64,000 bases of DNA from Catonia carolina (lineage: Eukaryota > Arthropoda > Insecta > Hemiptera > Achilidae), in the NCBI GenBank assembly GCA_035578175.1, contig JAQMRL010000001.1, positions 372,985,720-373,049,719 of the forward strand, written 5' to 3'. Numbering within the stretch: position 1 is the stretch's first letter; each line of letters begins with the position of its first letter. Below are positions 1 to 11,194 of the stretch, piece by piece. Made by a program: the position numbers and the translations under genes. The notes under the pieces are model-generated. The model did no database searches, was not told the DNA's origin, and saw nothing but the letters and a program-made list of their open reading frames with translations.

Positions 1-1367
1 GTGTTTGGTGGGACAAGGATCGTCACCGGATCATTGTAACATGTCATATTTGTTATACAAAATTATGAATTTTCTGTTACATAACATTAACTTTTATTTT
101 TGCTCAGTAGTTTTATGTAAAGTATGTAATATTTATAAAAACACTTTTGCATATATTACAACTATATTTATATGGAGGAATACCATACAGAATAGTGCAA
201 AAATATTAATTTTATGCCAAAGCTGGGTGGCTTATAACCCAGGAATGATGAACACAAAAACCAAAAAGCAACATTAGGTCCATTTTCCAATAACGTTAAG
301 TGCGCGGTGAAGCAAGGAAGGGTAACTAATTTTATATACAGCTGTTGAGCAGTTTTTTTATCTTTTTAGATAATAACATTTTATATTAAGTTACTGCTCG
401 AAGCAATGGATCAAAAGAAAATTAATTCAGTATTTAATTTCTACTGTTAATATACGGGTAATATACTTATACCTCACTAAACAATCTTTTTCCTGTGCCC
501 CTTCCGTACCAAAACGATTACCCACATTTTCTATAATTTACTATAATGATCAAACCACACAATTATTTTTCTTTCAGGGAAACTAACAGAACAAATATTA
601 TCTATAATAAAAGTTTTTCTTTATTTCTAATTTAGCGATAGTACATCTTTCAAATATATAATAATTGTAAATTATGAATAACCAAGCTTTACTGAATTAT
701 TTTACATACTATATCTGGATGTTTTTATATAGGAGTTTGATGCTACATAAATAATCAAGTATAAGACAAAAAAATCATTTGTCACAAAACATCTGGCTTA
801 TATTAAATTAAAAATAAGAGACAGCTAAAAATAAGTGAAGCGAAGTTAATTTAACGAAAAACATCTAATTAATTTCTTAACCTTCTGTAAGCAAAAAAAG
901 AACGAGCATAATATAAACGAAGTACGTCAAATTATCAAGTTTTGTAAAAGAAAGGTAATTTACATGACAAAGAGACATTCAAAAACATAAAACCGCTTAA
1001 TGAATTTTACTAGTTAATTAGTATTGCTCAGCATGTTTTTTTATGTGTTTTAACAAAACATGAACGAAAATTAAGAGTAATTTAACAGTTAACATACAGA
1101 ATAAAATAAAAATAATAAAGAAAACTAGTTTATCAAATTACCATATCAATTTGTCAACACAACACTTAATAATATTTTAACATTATGTTTTTTATACGTT
1201 TATATATCAGCTTCCACAACGTTTCGAAGCTAGAAAGTTCATAAAATCCCTCTTATCCAAAACGTTTTAACAAGTATTCAAACTTACAATCAGATTTAAT
1301 TTTACCTTTGAGCAAATTTTTTATATCTCGGGAAAAATTTACACTGTCTTCTTCCTTTAGTAATTTT
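1..1367. other. AT-rich non-coding, no gene seen
   Basis: This stretch lies downstream, on the minus strand, of the PDZ exon and is presumably its intron. I looked for the expected next PDZ exon (GKA...GL..GD..SING-like) on the minus strand and did not find it. Short open frames here have no recognisable content. Confidence 0.5.
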
Positions 1368-1760
1368 GTGTTGTTGCTGTTTAGGTCATCAGCCAAAAGG
1401 CTGGTTTGAATCTGAAGAGGTTTTACTAAGTAAAACGAGGAGTGAGGTGGTTTACCCTTGCCTTCCCTACTGAGTAGAAAAGTTCGCTTAACAGCATGCC
1501 GAGCCCTCTGAAAATCATATATTTTCCACTCTCCAAATGACACCTTCACTTTATTCACCACAGGGTCTGGCTGTATAGTGAGATTCATTACTCTCAGAGG
1601 AGATAACTCTGATTAGTATCTTTTACACCTCTGCCTCTTCTGTTCTTTAATGATTTAGTCATTTAATTGGCTAACCATGTGATAAAAAACAGAACTATTT
1701 ATTTTAGCCCCGCAACAAACAGATTGAGTGTAAATAATTTGACACTCCACCTGTCTTATG
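1368..1760 (-). repeat. GAAA-hairpin/(AAC)-tail repeat, copy A
   Basis: This is one of ten copies of an approximately 390-bp family. Read on the minus strand it starts near CATAAGACAGGTGGAGTGTC and ends with CAGCC-loop-GGCTG, GATGACCTAAACA and AAC-type triplets. In this copy the loop of the hairpin reads TTTT on the minus strand rather than TTTC. An open frame starting at the ATG whose complement is at 1586-1588 runs into the tail, as in copies E and F. Confidence 0.85.
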
Positions 1761-2066
1761 GATTTTTAGTAATTATATAAACTGAAATTTCAGTTTTTAC
1801 TTTTTCTGATTCTATATACGGACAGTTATTTTCTTAAAATATTTTTTTAAGTGTTTACTAATTTTATTTAGATTAGATCAGATTTCAATTTCAGATCATT
1901 ATATTTTAATTTCATCTTCTAAATGGTAGACTTAAAAAATATATAAAAAGTTTTAAGAGATGAAATAAAGAATTGATTTAGAGAGAAGCTACCAAATTGC
2001 CTCATGTAAGTTACAATACTACATTTATAAGAAAATGCTTATACAAAATATAAGAACAGTACTTAC

Positions 2067-2162
2067 TCTTGATATTCGAAGAGGATGTCCAGAATCCGCT
2101 CCACCATTCATTCTAAAGCCCCAAGGGGCACCGCCTTCTAAATACACTTCACGTTTTGTCAT
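2067..2162 (-). CDS. First coding exon of a PDZ-domain protein (shroom/synaptopodin-2/PDZ-LIM-like), partial
   Basis: Seen directly: ATG at 2160-2162 (complement) opens 32 codons that include GGAPWGFR, a GG a few residues on, and PLRISR. The exon stops at a phase-0 boundary followed by GTAAGT (complement of 2061-2066), a near-consensus splice donor. From family knowledge: the GGxPWGF carboxylate-binding loop followed by GG and PL.I..V is the N-terminal beta1-beta3 part of a PDZ domain. This wording is closest to shroom, synaptopodin-2 and PDZ-LIM proteins, which bind actin or Z-disc partners. The rest of the domain (GKA, GL..GD, SING) must be on exons beyond the left edge. It is the only convincing host coding sequence in the window. 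It is too short for most ORF callers. I cannot decide the exact orthologue from 32 residues. Confidence 0.82.
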
Positions 2163-2409
2163 TATTAATTTTATTTTATAATTCACTTCACACACTGTCA
2201 CTAATCACACTTAAATAAAATTACTGTCACATGTTACAAAAATTACACTAAATTTATTGTACTATTTTTATTCACTTATTATTAAAATGCTGTAAAATAA
2301 ATTACTTAACACTTTCATAATTACTTCAAATATATTTTGAGCAATTTAATCGATTGATTGTATTTGGTTTAGCAGATCTTGCAGACGATCGGTCGTTTTT
2401 ATTTGATAT
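2163..2409 (-). other. Probable 5' UTR part of the PDZ exon, with 3' splice-site candidates
   Basis: On the minus strand a pyrimidine-rich tract (CTTTTCTATTTTTTCAG) ends at the AG complementary to 2410-2411. It is a good acceptor, and the exon would begin at 2409. A weaker acceptor (TTTATTTTACAG) ends at 2290. There is no ATG-led competing frame just upstream of 2162. This suggests that the transcript has an upstream non-coding exon further right. Inferred from splice-site appearance only. Confidence 0.4.
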
Positions 2410-2840
2410 CTGAAAAAATAGAAAAGAAAAATTAGTATAAAATAACAGTAACATTTTATTAAGTATATTATAGCGTACTAAACTTTTACGATTATTTATA
2501 CAAAGACTTTTTAAAAAACCACATTACTTTCGACCGAATCGAATGAATTAAGTAAAAATAAGAGTTAAACTAAAGTACCTCACATAATTAACGTTTTAAC
2601 TTATGAATATTCTATATTAGGAGCGGTTCTTTACATTTCTAGGTTACAATCAATACTGTAAATTAGATAAAAATTTAGCCATTATAAATTATGTTAAACG
2701 GCTGTACCACAGGTACAGTAATAGTTAGGTATATAACTCGACAAACTGTACTGTTTACCCGGCTTGTAGTAAAACTGTTGTATTTAAAATATTTAATTTT
2801 TAATTTTTTTTTTTTTTTTTGCTAATATCATACAATAAAA
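2410..2840. other. AT-rich, no gene seen
   Basis: Presumed intronic or 5' flanking sequence of the PDZ gene on the minus strand. A 16-T run lies at about 2805-2820. Nothing else was recognised. Confidence 0.4.
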
Positions 2841-3478
2841 TCTGGTGTGAATCACTCACGCGACTTTCTCTTTCCAATATAAATAATGAAATATTATATA
2901 ACTTATGTTAAATCATTAGTAAAGAATGTAAAATTAAAAACATAACCTAATTTTCATCGTGAGTGAATGACGCAAAATGAAAATTGATTTCTATGGAACT
3001 TTAAAGTACGGAAACGCACTAATTGACGCTTAACTACGTCAGTCCTTACTCTGTAGAACAAACTGCTTAGAATTAAAGTTAAACCTACAACTTTAATTAT
3101 ATTCTTTTGCTCTAAAACGTACATTAAGGCTGCAATCTTTAACAAACCATTTATTCCACGAAAGGATAGCCTTCCACGAATTTCAGCAGAGATGGCGCTT
3201 ACCCTATAATGTAGAGCATAATAATGCAGTAAATGAGGTGAATATTAAAAAAAATTGTAGGAGCAGTTTTTGAGAAAATTGCACGAATAAACTTACGGTT
3301 GATCATTTTTAATGAAAATGTTAGTGTTTGGTCCCCTAGAAAACTGTCCTAACTTAAGTTCCAATTTTTTAATTTTTACGCTATTCTTTTTAAGGGTTAA
3401 ATCGAGAAACTCGATTGCAAAAATCAATATGAAAAGAATATTTTCCTTCTCTTTATGTAAGACAAGAGAAAGTAAAAA
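2841..3478 (-). mobile_element. Helentron/HINE-like element, degraded copy 1
   Basis: It begins TCTGGTGTGAATCACTCACGCGACTTTCTCT (split here: TCTGGTGTGA, then ACTTTCTCT) and ends GACAAGAGAAAGTAAAA, the subterminal inverted repeats of the family. The middle is divergent and lacks the CA microsatellite. The small frame 3312-3542 lies over its end and is not a gene. Confidence 0.7.
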
Positions 3479-3492
3479 ACATAGGTATATTA

Positions 3493-3662
3493 GTCGTCTC
3501 CGTAGGGTAGTGGTTAGTGTGCTAGCCTACAAAGCGGAATAACCCCGGTTTTAATTCCCTACCAAGGTCCGGAAATTATTACAAGTCAAAACCCACCGTT
3601 CTAGTTTCATAACCCATGGTAGTCACTAATAACCAAGCTGTTCATACAATTTTCAATAAATT
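3493..3662 (+). mobile_element. tRNA-derived SINE, type S1
   Basis: A-box-like TAGGGTAGTGG (3503-3513) and decayed B-box GGTTTTAATTC (3547-3557) are followed by the S1 tail: a GGAAATTATTACAAGT stretch, then AACCAAGCTGTTC and AATAAATTAAAA. Same head and tail as the better preserved copy at 61589. The RNA polymerase III promoter is probably inactive because of the B-box changes. Confidence 0.75.
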
Positions 3663-3710
3663 AAAAAGTGAAAAATAATTCTTTAGATACTCTCTATTAT
3701 TTCTTAGTTA

Positions 3711-4440
3711 TACAGGGTGTTTCATGAGGAACGAATCACACTTCAGGAACCAATAAACATGGGTCCGAAAACCATTCTTTAGCGAGTTACGGCTAGCGAA
3801 AGATTTTGCCTGGAATTCAGTTCCCCTGTGAAAAAAACATACTTAAATTTTTAGAGCATTAAATAAGGTTGGTAATTGAACAGATTTTTTGCAAAATGAG
3901 CTGAAAAATCGAATAAAACCTGCCCCACGTCTGTAAGTCCAGTCATTTCTGAGATATCTGACAAAATGCGCAAAATCAGATTTTATAGTGTTTGTGTTTA
4001 TTTTTTACTGGACTATTTTACATTATTTTCCTAAGAATTAATTTCTCTACAAATTTTGTTTAAAATGTTTACATGTTTGTTACCATTTTAACAAAGTTAA
4101 TCTACTTCAAACCTAAGAAAGACATGTTTTTCGAGATCTAATTTTCCGTATTTTGTCAGATATCTCAGAAATGACTGTACTTACAAACGTGGAACAGGTT
4201 TAATTCGATTTTTCAGCTCATTTTGCATAAAACCTGTTTAAATACCAACCTCAATTAATGCCCTAAAAATTTAAGTATGAATTCATTTCACGGGAGGAAC
4301 TGAATTCCAGGTGAAATCTTTCGCTAGCTGTAACCCGCTAAAGAATGGTTTTTGGACCCATGTTAATTGGAAACTTTGTTCTTATTTTTAGCTGAATAAT
4401 CAGTTTCTGAAGTATGATCCGCCTCATGAAACACCCTGTA
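3711..4440. mobile_element. Foldback MITE with TA target duplication
   Basis: The termini are TACAGGGTGTTTCATGAGG and its complement CCTCATGAAACACCCTGTA. A TA dinucleotide flanks each end (3709-3710 and 4441-4442). Each half carries matching blocks (GAGCTGAAAAATCGA, the TCTGAGATATCTGACAAAAT block), so the inverted repeats are about 300 bp with a short unique centre. There is no transposase. A TA duplication fits Tc1/mariner-type mobilisation in trans. Confidence 0.85.
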
Positions 4441-4442
4441 TA

Positions 4443-5002
4443 TCATAAAATTTATTACTTTATTACGAAAGGTTTTGATACCCAGTAATTTTAATATTAT
4501 TATAATTTCATTTTGGCTGTTCTACAGCAAAATTTGTATTCAGAAAGAAAATAAAACAGCTCTGCGCGCCTTCCCAAGTACACAGTACACTTGGTAGCGT
4601 AATAATTACTGTAATGATTTATTTGGCTTAAATAACTTTGTTCCATGCTATTTACTTTTTGTAAGCCAAACATACAGTCCATTTAATAAATAGTATCAAT
4701 AACTGTGAAACAAAAAACATATTGCTTTAGCATACTTTGGTGTCATTTACTGATATTAAATCAGGCATTTTTCGATAACAGTGTACGTACAATGTACATG
4801 CATGCCTTAACCGTCCATAAATCTATTTTCTTGTCCTAAATTCATTTGACGTAATAATATAACAGCTTTTTCAGTTAGCAATATTATTTAAACAGAACAC
4901 ACATTTAAAAATGTTTAAGATCCGCAAGAAAACATTAAGACAAAAAAATAAAGATAAATTCATAAAGATATAGTTTTTGGTTAGTTCTACTTTAAAAAAA
5001 AA
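4443..5002. other. AT-rich, no gene seen
   Basis: Between the foldback MITE and a Helentron-like copy. Nothing recognised on either strand. Confidence 0.4.
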
Positions 5003-5740
5003 TCTGGAGTGAAACACTCACACGACTTTCTCTTGCCAATGCCAATAATGATCAATCAAACCTAACATTAGTAATAAAACATTGGAAATAAACAAAAAAT
5101 TAACCTTATTTTAATCATGAATGAATAATGCAAAATGAAAACCAACCTTAGTTTGGCTTAATAATACGGAAAATCACTTTTTGACCCTAAACTAGGTTCT
5201 GTAGAGAAAAATTCTCTGAATAAAAGTTGCAGATCTTTTAATTTCCTATAAATTTTATTGCATGCATTTATGTCGTAAAATGGATACTACGGCCGAAATC
5301 TTAAAAAAATTATGTTTTTACACATTTTCATGAAAAAAAAACAGAAAATCACTAGTTACCGCTAAACATCGTTATACAAAACAATGTTAAAAAAAAGTTG
5401 TAGGTTTTTAAATTCTCTACAACTTTTATTATATGAATTTTTGCGCTAAAAAGCATATTAAGGCTGAAATCTTAAAAAACCTTTTTTTTCTACGAGAGCA
5501 CAGCCTCCCCAAGAATTTCAGCAGACATGGTGCCTACCCTATCTTATATAGCATAAAAAATGTAGTAAATGCGGCGATTTAAAAAAAAAATCGTTCAAGC
5601 CGTTTTTGAGAAAATCGCAAAAAAGTGAAAAATGACACGACTAAACTACGACTTCCGGTTAACCGATTTTGATGAAAATGTTCGTGTCGGCCCGGTAGTA
5701 GTATCTAACTTATGTTTCAAGTTTCAACTTCGTACGATGT
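5003..5740 (-). mobile_element. Helentron/HINE-like element, truncated copy 2
   Basis: Has the native 3' end (hairpin GTGAAACACTCAC, then the ACTTTCTCTTGCC repeat complement) and the body up to CGTACGATGT at 5731-5740. It then stops, so the microsatellite and native 5' end are missing. The sequence beyond is unrelated. Confidence 0.8.
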
Positions 5741-5799
5741 TTAAGCCATAGTTGGGTAGGTCAATTTCCATCTCATTGTGAAATAATATGGAAATAAAG

Positions 5800-5861
<62 letters not shown>

Positions 5862-5862
5862 T
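5741..5862 (+). repeat. Possible LINE 3' tail ending in an (ATT)n microsatellite
   Basis: The sequence TGAAATAATATGGAAATAAAG (in two parts: TGAAATAATATGG, AAATAAAG) carries an AATAAA signal and runs directly into about 65 bp of ATT/TTA triplets (about 5798-5861). Triplet tails are typical of several non-LTR retrotransposon clades. Alternatively it is a simple microsatellite. Confidence 0.4.
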
Positions 5863-5929
5863 GTACGTTGTGGTGATGAAATAAAACATTTTTATTAATA
5901 TTCCCAGTTAGGGTCTATATATTTTTTTA

Positions 5930-6110
5930 AATTCTAAACAATTTGATTTTAACTTTCTTTGTGGCATCAACAGCTTGTTCATTAACAATTGCTTTCGGTT
6001 AAGAAACGGTATTAATGAGTTTTAAATGTTATAAATGTTTACACCTAAGCCGGGAATTAACCCTAGGATTTTCCGATTACCAGTTTAACATGGGCTAGCG
6101 CTTTAACGAA
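5930..6110 (-). mobile_element. tRNA-derived SINE S1, decayed copy
   Basis: On the plus strand it shows the S1 tail complement (GGCATCAACAGCTTGTTCATTA) in pieces, a CCTAAGCCGGGAATTAACCCT block that matches the complement of a B box, and a GGGCTAGCGC block at the A-box end. Strongly diverged. Confidence 0.6.
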
Positions 6111-6632
6111 AGAAGATAAACATGGAGGTAACTAATTCTAATGAAATTAGGATTAACTTTCTTATAAGAAATTACTTTTTCTTTAAACTTTTCAAGAATA
6201 ACTTTTCTGACAATAAGATAAAGTAATTTAATTTGTATTTACTTGTTATTAAATAACACAGAACCGTAATTTAAATGACATTTTATAAAATTAAAATTTC
6301 ACTAGATTAAAGTTTTCACTAAACTTGTCATACATTATTATCATATATTTAACGAATTAAAAACAATATTTTTCTCAAGTACCAATTGAAACAAGGTGAA
6401 ACTTTTGAATAATACAGAATCTGAGTAACTAGTTTACTGTTTCTCCTTGTTTCCCCGGTTACACTTTACATTTTATTATTTAAATATCGCTTAGAGAACG
6501 AGCATACCGATTTTTAGAACTAGAGATATCCATTATAAAAATAGTAAGTATTTCTTGAGAGTAGTCCCCTCATTTTACCCCTTAGGCTCAAGTGACGAAA
6601 ATGTAATTGCTTCAGTTTTACTGTTCAACGCC
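6111..6632. other. AT-rich, no gene seen
   Basis: Nothing recognised between the SINE and the next repeat. Confidence 0.4.
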
Positions 6633-7376
6633 TATTGTTATTTAGGTCATCAGCCGAAAGGCTAGTATGAACCTCTAGAGGCTTTACTAAGTAAAACGAG
6701 GATTGAAGTGGTTTACCCTGCCTTCTTTACTGAGTGGAAAAGTATGCTTATCAGCATGCCAGGCTCTCTGAAAAGCATCTACTTTCCACCCTGCAAATGA
6801 CACTTTCACTTCTTTCACCAAAGGGTCTGGCTGTATAACGCAATTCATTACTCTCAAAGGAAAAACCTCTGACTAGTGTCTTTTACATCTCTACCACTTC
6901 TGTTCTTACTTGCTTTAGTCATATTATAACTGGCTGACCATGTGTTAAGAAACAGGTTATTTTTGTAGCCCTGAAACTAGCTAACTCTGACTAGTGTCTT
7001 TTATACCTCTGCCTCTTCTGTTCTTACAATGTCAATCGTATAATTGGCTGACCATGTGATAAGAAACAGAACTTTTTTTGTAGCCCTGGAACTAGCTAAC
7101 TCTGACTAGTGTATTTTACACCTCTACCTCTTCTGTTCCTACATGCTTCAGTCATATTATAAGTGGCTGACTATGTGTTAAGAAACAGATTTATTTTTTG
7201 TAGCCCTGGAACTAGCTAACTCTGACTAGTGTCTTTTACACCTGTACCTCTTCTGTTCTTACATGCTTCAGTCATATTGGCTGACCATGTGATAAGAAAC
7301 AGAATTGTGTTTTGTAGCCTTGGAACTAGCAGATTGAGTGTAAATAATTCAACACTCCACCTCTCTGTTATGGGCC
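6633..7376 (-). repeat. GAAA-hairpin/(AAC)-tail repeat, copy B, internally expanded
   Basis: Starts with the family tail (complement of ACCTAAATAACAATAGG) and ends at the ACTCCACCTCTCTGTTATGGGC head. It is about 350 bp longer than its relatives. The segment from CTCTGACTAGTGT through GCCCTGGAACTAGC is present four times in tandem (see separate entry). Confidence 0.85.
6867..7335. repeat. Four tandem units of about 118 bp inside copy B
   Basis: The start CTCTGACTAGTG recurs at about 6867, 6985, 7100 and 7220 (spacings about 118, 115 and 120). Each unit contains CTTCTGTTCTTAC, TGGCTGAC..TGTG and AAGAAACAG. Other copies of the family have only one unit, so the expansion happened after insertion or in a source copy. 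Confidence 0.85.
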
Positions 7377-7769
7377 AACACTTGGTATGTGGTTCAAAAC
7401 CTAGGGAACGAATTTTCTGAATTTCAGCTCTACGTGATAGGGAAGCTGAAAATTAACGAACACTATGTCACTGAGTGAATCAATAAGAACTTCCATATTT
7501 ACATACACAAGACTAATGAATAGCTTTGTATCAAATAATTTACAAGTGTTTTAATTAAAAACTGAATGGAATGATAAAGTTGCAGAAGTATTAATAGTTT
7601 AATAACAAATAGATAGAACAATAGTATGCAATTTTAACATTCAGCATACAGTTTTAATGTTTTCTACACAACAAAAGAAATGCATTAATAAAACAGGAAA
7701 TTTACTAAAGCACATAGAATACATAAACGTTTTAACAATAATAAGTTAATAAAATAAAACCTAAAATAA
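7377..7769. other. AT-rich, no gene seen
   Basis: Nothing recognised. Confidence 0.4.
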
Positions 7770-7960
7770 GCGGGCTGCATTAGCGTAGTTGGTAACGCGC
7801 TCGCCTCATCATGCAATTGTGGGTTCGAATCCCGCTCAGGCACAGCATATTTTCATACGTTACAAAAAAATCATTCATCCTTTATTATACGCTTTAAGTT
7901 ACAGCCCAACGTTGTCGCTAATGATCACTGTCATTGATGCGACGTTAAAAAAATAAATAA
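7770..7960 (+). mobile_element. SINE with S3 head and S1-type tail
   Basis: The head has A-box TAGCGTAGTTGG and B-box GGTTCGAATCC, then CATATTTTCATACGTTACA as in the S3 copy at 40015. The 3' part, GTCGCTAATGATCAC..TTGATGCGAC, resembles the S1 tail instead. Ends in A-rich sequence. A possible imperfect target duplication (AAAACCTAAAATA / AAAACCCAAAAATA) flanks it. Confidence 0.75.
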
Positions 7961-8309
7961 AAAACCCAAAAATAATTTCACTAGTAGGCAATTAAATTGA
8001 ATTTCTGGAATAAAATATTTCGTATTAAAAAAAAATAGCTGTTACAGTAAATAAAATAGGTGAAGGGATAAAAATAATTAATTTTATTTGGCTGAAAAGA
8101 AGCAATTATGAAAACAAATTACGAGGTGTGACATGTCTTCTCGGTTTAATTTATAACTACTACACGTATAAACTAATAAACCTACTTTAACTTACCGAGA
8201 TCGAATCTAGTCATTTTATTACAAGATGTTTAAATTAATAAAATTGAAGCTTACAACCACTTTATCATAAGGCTATATATTAAGTATTTTTAATATACAT
8301 CCTAAAGGC

Positions 8310-8680
8310 CTATTCCTACGACGCTAGAACTAGCTGCTAGTTGACTAGCAAAATACGAGTTAGCAAATTAGCATAATAGGAACGAACAAGTAGCAGCTAG
8401 TTTAGCTAAAGCGCTAGTGACTGTGAACATGTTTGATTTTACTAGCGCTAGTAGGTACAAAAAATCACGTGATTGACTAGCGCTAGTAAACTAGCTCGGT
8501 GTGAACGTTTGGAAACGTTACTAGTCACTAGTAAGCTGTACTTTGTACAGCAATACGCAACGAAACTCACGTATGTCTTCAGAGCACAGGCGTTAATTAA
8601 ATAGCTCTGTGGGAACCGTTACTACGCGTTAGTAGGTCCTGCTAGTAGAAGCAGCTATTAAGCTAGCGTTGTTTTGACTG
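8310..8680. repeat. CTAGC/GCTAGT dyad cluster
   Basis: An island with many ACTAGC and GCTAGT hexamers in both orientations, including perfect ACTAGCGCTAGT-type dyads near 8435-8450 and 8475-8490, and ACTAGTCACTAGT. No coding frame. It could be the terminal part of an unrecognised DNA transposon or a protein-binding array. Function unknown. Confidence 0.5.
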
Positions 8681-8770
8681 ATGTAAGTACTTAGAGATGA
8701 ACTCATTTTTCCAGTAAGTACTGATAGCTTTGTTTACAACTTGCTTATACAAGGTTGATTTTCACACCTA

Positions 8771-9160
8771 TTGTTGTAGTTTAGATCATCAGCCGATAGG
8801 CTGGTGTGAACCTCTAGAGGCTAAGTAAAACGAGGAGTGAAGTGGTTTACCCCCTGCCTTCTTCACTGAGTGGAAAAGTATGCTTATCAGCATGCCAGCC
8901 CCTCTAAAAAGCATCAACTTTCCACCCTGCAAATTACACCTTTACTCATTCACTACAGAGTCTGGCTGTATAATGAAATTTATTTCTCTCAGAGGAAATA
9001 ACTCTGACTAGTGTCTTTTGCACCTCTTCTTTTTCTATTCCTAAATGCTTCAGTCATATAATTGGCTGATCATGTGATAAGAAACAGAACTATATTTTGT
9101 AGCCCTGGAACTGGCAGATCGAGTGTAAATAATTTCACACTCCACCTGCTTGCTATAGGC
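8771..9160 (-). repeat. GAAA-hairpin/(AAC)-tail repeat, copy C
   Basis: Full-length copy. In the hairpin, GATA replaces the usual GAAA on the plus strand. A short deletion removes part of the TTTTACTAAG block. The head ends CCACCTGCTTGCTATAGGC. Confidence 0.85.
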
Positions 9161-9763
9161 AGGAATATACATATGTTACTACAAAACCTCTTGTTTTACA
9201 CAATATTGTTTCGGATGTTTTCTTTGGAGGAAGAAGTTTACTCTGCACATAAATACTGATTCAGATGTTGAAAGGTGACGGATGAACATGAGTAATTTCA
9301 CACGGAGTCAAACTCAAATTAGTTTATCGATTTAGATTAGACAAGTTATTGGATACATGAATTCAAGTGACAAATATCACAAAAATACCGTAGTGGTTAA
9401 TTTATATCATTTGCAAATAAATTTAGTTTCTACATTAAAAGATTAATATAGATTAAATATGCATCTTTAATAGATTAATCCAGATTAATAAATCATACTC
9501 GTATTAATGCAAAATTACAGCTACTGTAGGTTTGTTTTTTTGCACATAAATAGGTCGTAAACCGCCCTAACATTTTTGTAAGTCTACAAAAGTATTAACA
9601 TTTAACTTACTTAGTGTTCTATTTGGATGCTTATCCATATAATAGTTCTAAATTTACGAGGATAACAATGTGGATATCAGCATTGAATGTAACGAATCAT
9701 TTGGGCTTTTACCAAAATATCATAAATCTAGCTAAACTAAACGTGAACGGGATTAAAAATTAG
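9161..9763. other. AT-rich, no gene seen
   Basis: Nothing recognised. Confidence 0.4.
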
Positions 9764-9877
9764 ATGTTGTTCTTTAGGTCATCAGCCGAAAGGCTGGTTT
9801 GAACCTGAATAGGTTTTATTAAGTAAAACAAGGAGTGAGGTGGTTTACATTTGCCTTCCTCACTGAGTGAAAAAGTA
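9764..9877 (-). repeat. GAAA-hairpin/(AAC)-tail repeat, truncated copy D
   Basis: Retains only the hairpin/tail end and about 100 bp up to CACTGAGTGAAAAAGTA. The loss of the other end, with the tail kept, is the pattern of 5' truncation seen with target-primed reverse transcription. Confidence 0.8.
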
Positions 9878-11194
9878 CTTCTAAAACCACTTTTTGAGGT
9901 TAGAAGTTATGAAACGGGATGACTAGTTGAAGTTCGACTATTAAAAATTTTACCCTATCGCAATACTCTCTCAGTAAATTACACACAGATCGCGAAAGAG
10001 TAAAATAAAATAGCTTCCAGCCAATTAATCAAAATAAAAGTTTTAATAATTTTCTCTAATTACAACACGCCGTAACTCTTGTGCATTTATTATTGATGTA
10101 TAAAAACGGGGGGTAGAATTACAGTATATTGGTCGGTGTTGTTAAAAACACTAGTGTTATTATTACCAGAGTCCGCATTGCAGGGCTGCAAGTTTTCATC
10201 CACGATACGAGAAAGCAAATTAAAACACGAGGTTCTCTTGTTTTATGTAACTTAATACCATTATATAAATATCCGTATTTATATTTTACAAATACATTTT
10301 TTATTAGTTTGAAAATAACATGTTGAAATACATACTGAAATATCAATCACAACAACTTGACAGTTCAGAAATGAATAAGAAACTTTAAAAATAAAATGTA
10401 ACTATAAGCATTAAAAGTTCAATAATACTTCGGTTGGAACAACTTTAAAGTAAATCCATGGAATTTCGTTATATAAGATTCATAAACTGAGATAAATATT
10501 AGAATTTTTAAAAAAACAAGAAACTATGTTTTTACAAAAATTTGTGTCAACGTTACAGCTATTTGATTACTATTGTTTCAAATTGTTTAGTGGTAATTCA
10601 AGATAAAAATAAGGTTTGGTTTCATGCTTTAAAAAAAATCATTAGAAGTAATTACATTATGCGTGCTAGCATAGTTGCGTGCGTCGGGCTGTCTATTCAA
10701 TACACAGTAGGTGTCTCTAAGGGCCAAATATCGAAACAGACACCACAAAAAAGTTGATTAAAAACCATAAATCATAATTTTCAAGTCACATACTGTTGTT
10801 AAACCATAGGTTTAAATGAATTTCAGCCTGAATTAGATTTCTGAAACTTTTCAATAAAAAAACGACCTTAAAAAAACTGCCAAATTAAAATACTTGATTG
10901 ATGTAAAGTTACTATTCGACAGAAAAGAACACATTTCATTGATTTTGATAGGTCAAAAGCCCCATTCATTTAACAAAAGAAACCCTTGAACTAGTTCTTG
11001 ACATGGAATGTTCTCTTCAAACTCGTCTAGACCAAACAGCAAGTTCCTTTTGAACCGACAAAGCCAGACAGTTGAACTGAGCCACTGTTTCTATCTGCAT
11101 AACAGACTTATTAATATAAAGTTCCTAGTTGTAAAAAACGCCCAAGTAAATGATTGAAAGATTCTTTATGATAACTAATAGCTAATAACTAATT
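9878..11194. other. AT-rich, no gene seen
   Basis: Contains overlapping small frames on both strands around 10120-10350 and one at 10542-10757. None shows a domain, a plausible start context or repeat conservation, so I treat them as chance. Confidence 0.4.

Noticed and set aside
5798..5861. CRISPR-like or satellite array
   Set aside because: Pure ATT triplets with no spacers: a microsatellite. No CRISPR arrays are expected or seen in this eukaryotic sequence.
10119..10346. Overlapping 75- and 65-codon frames on opposite strands
   Set aside because: No domain, AT-rich codons, no conservation evidence. Opposed frames of this size are expected by chance here.
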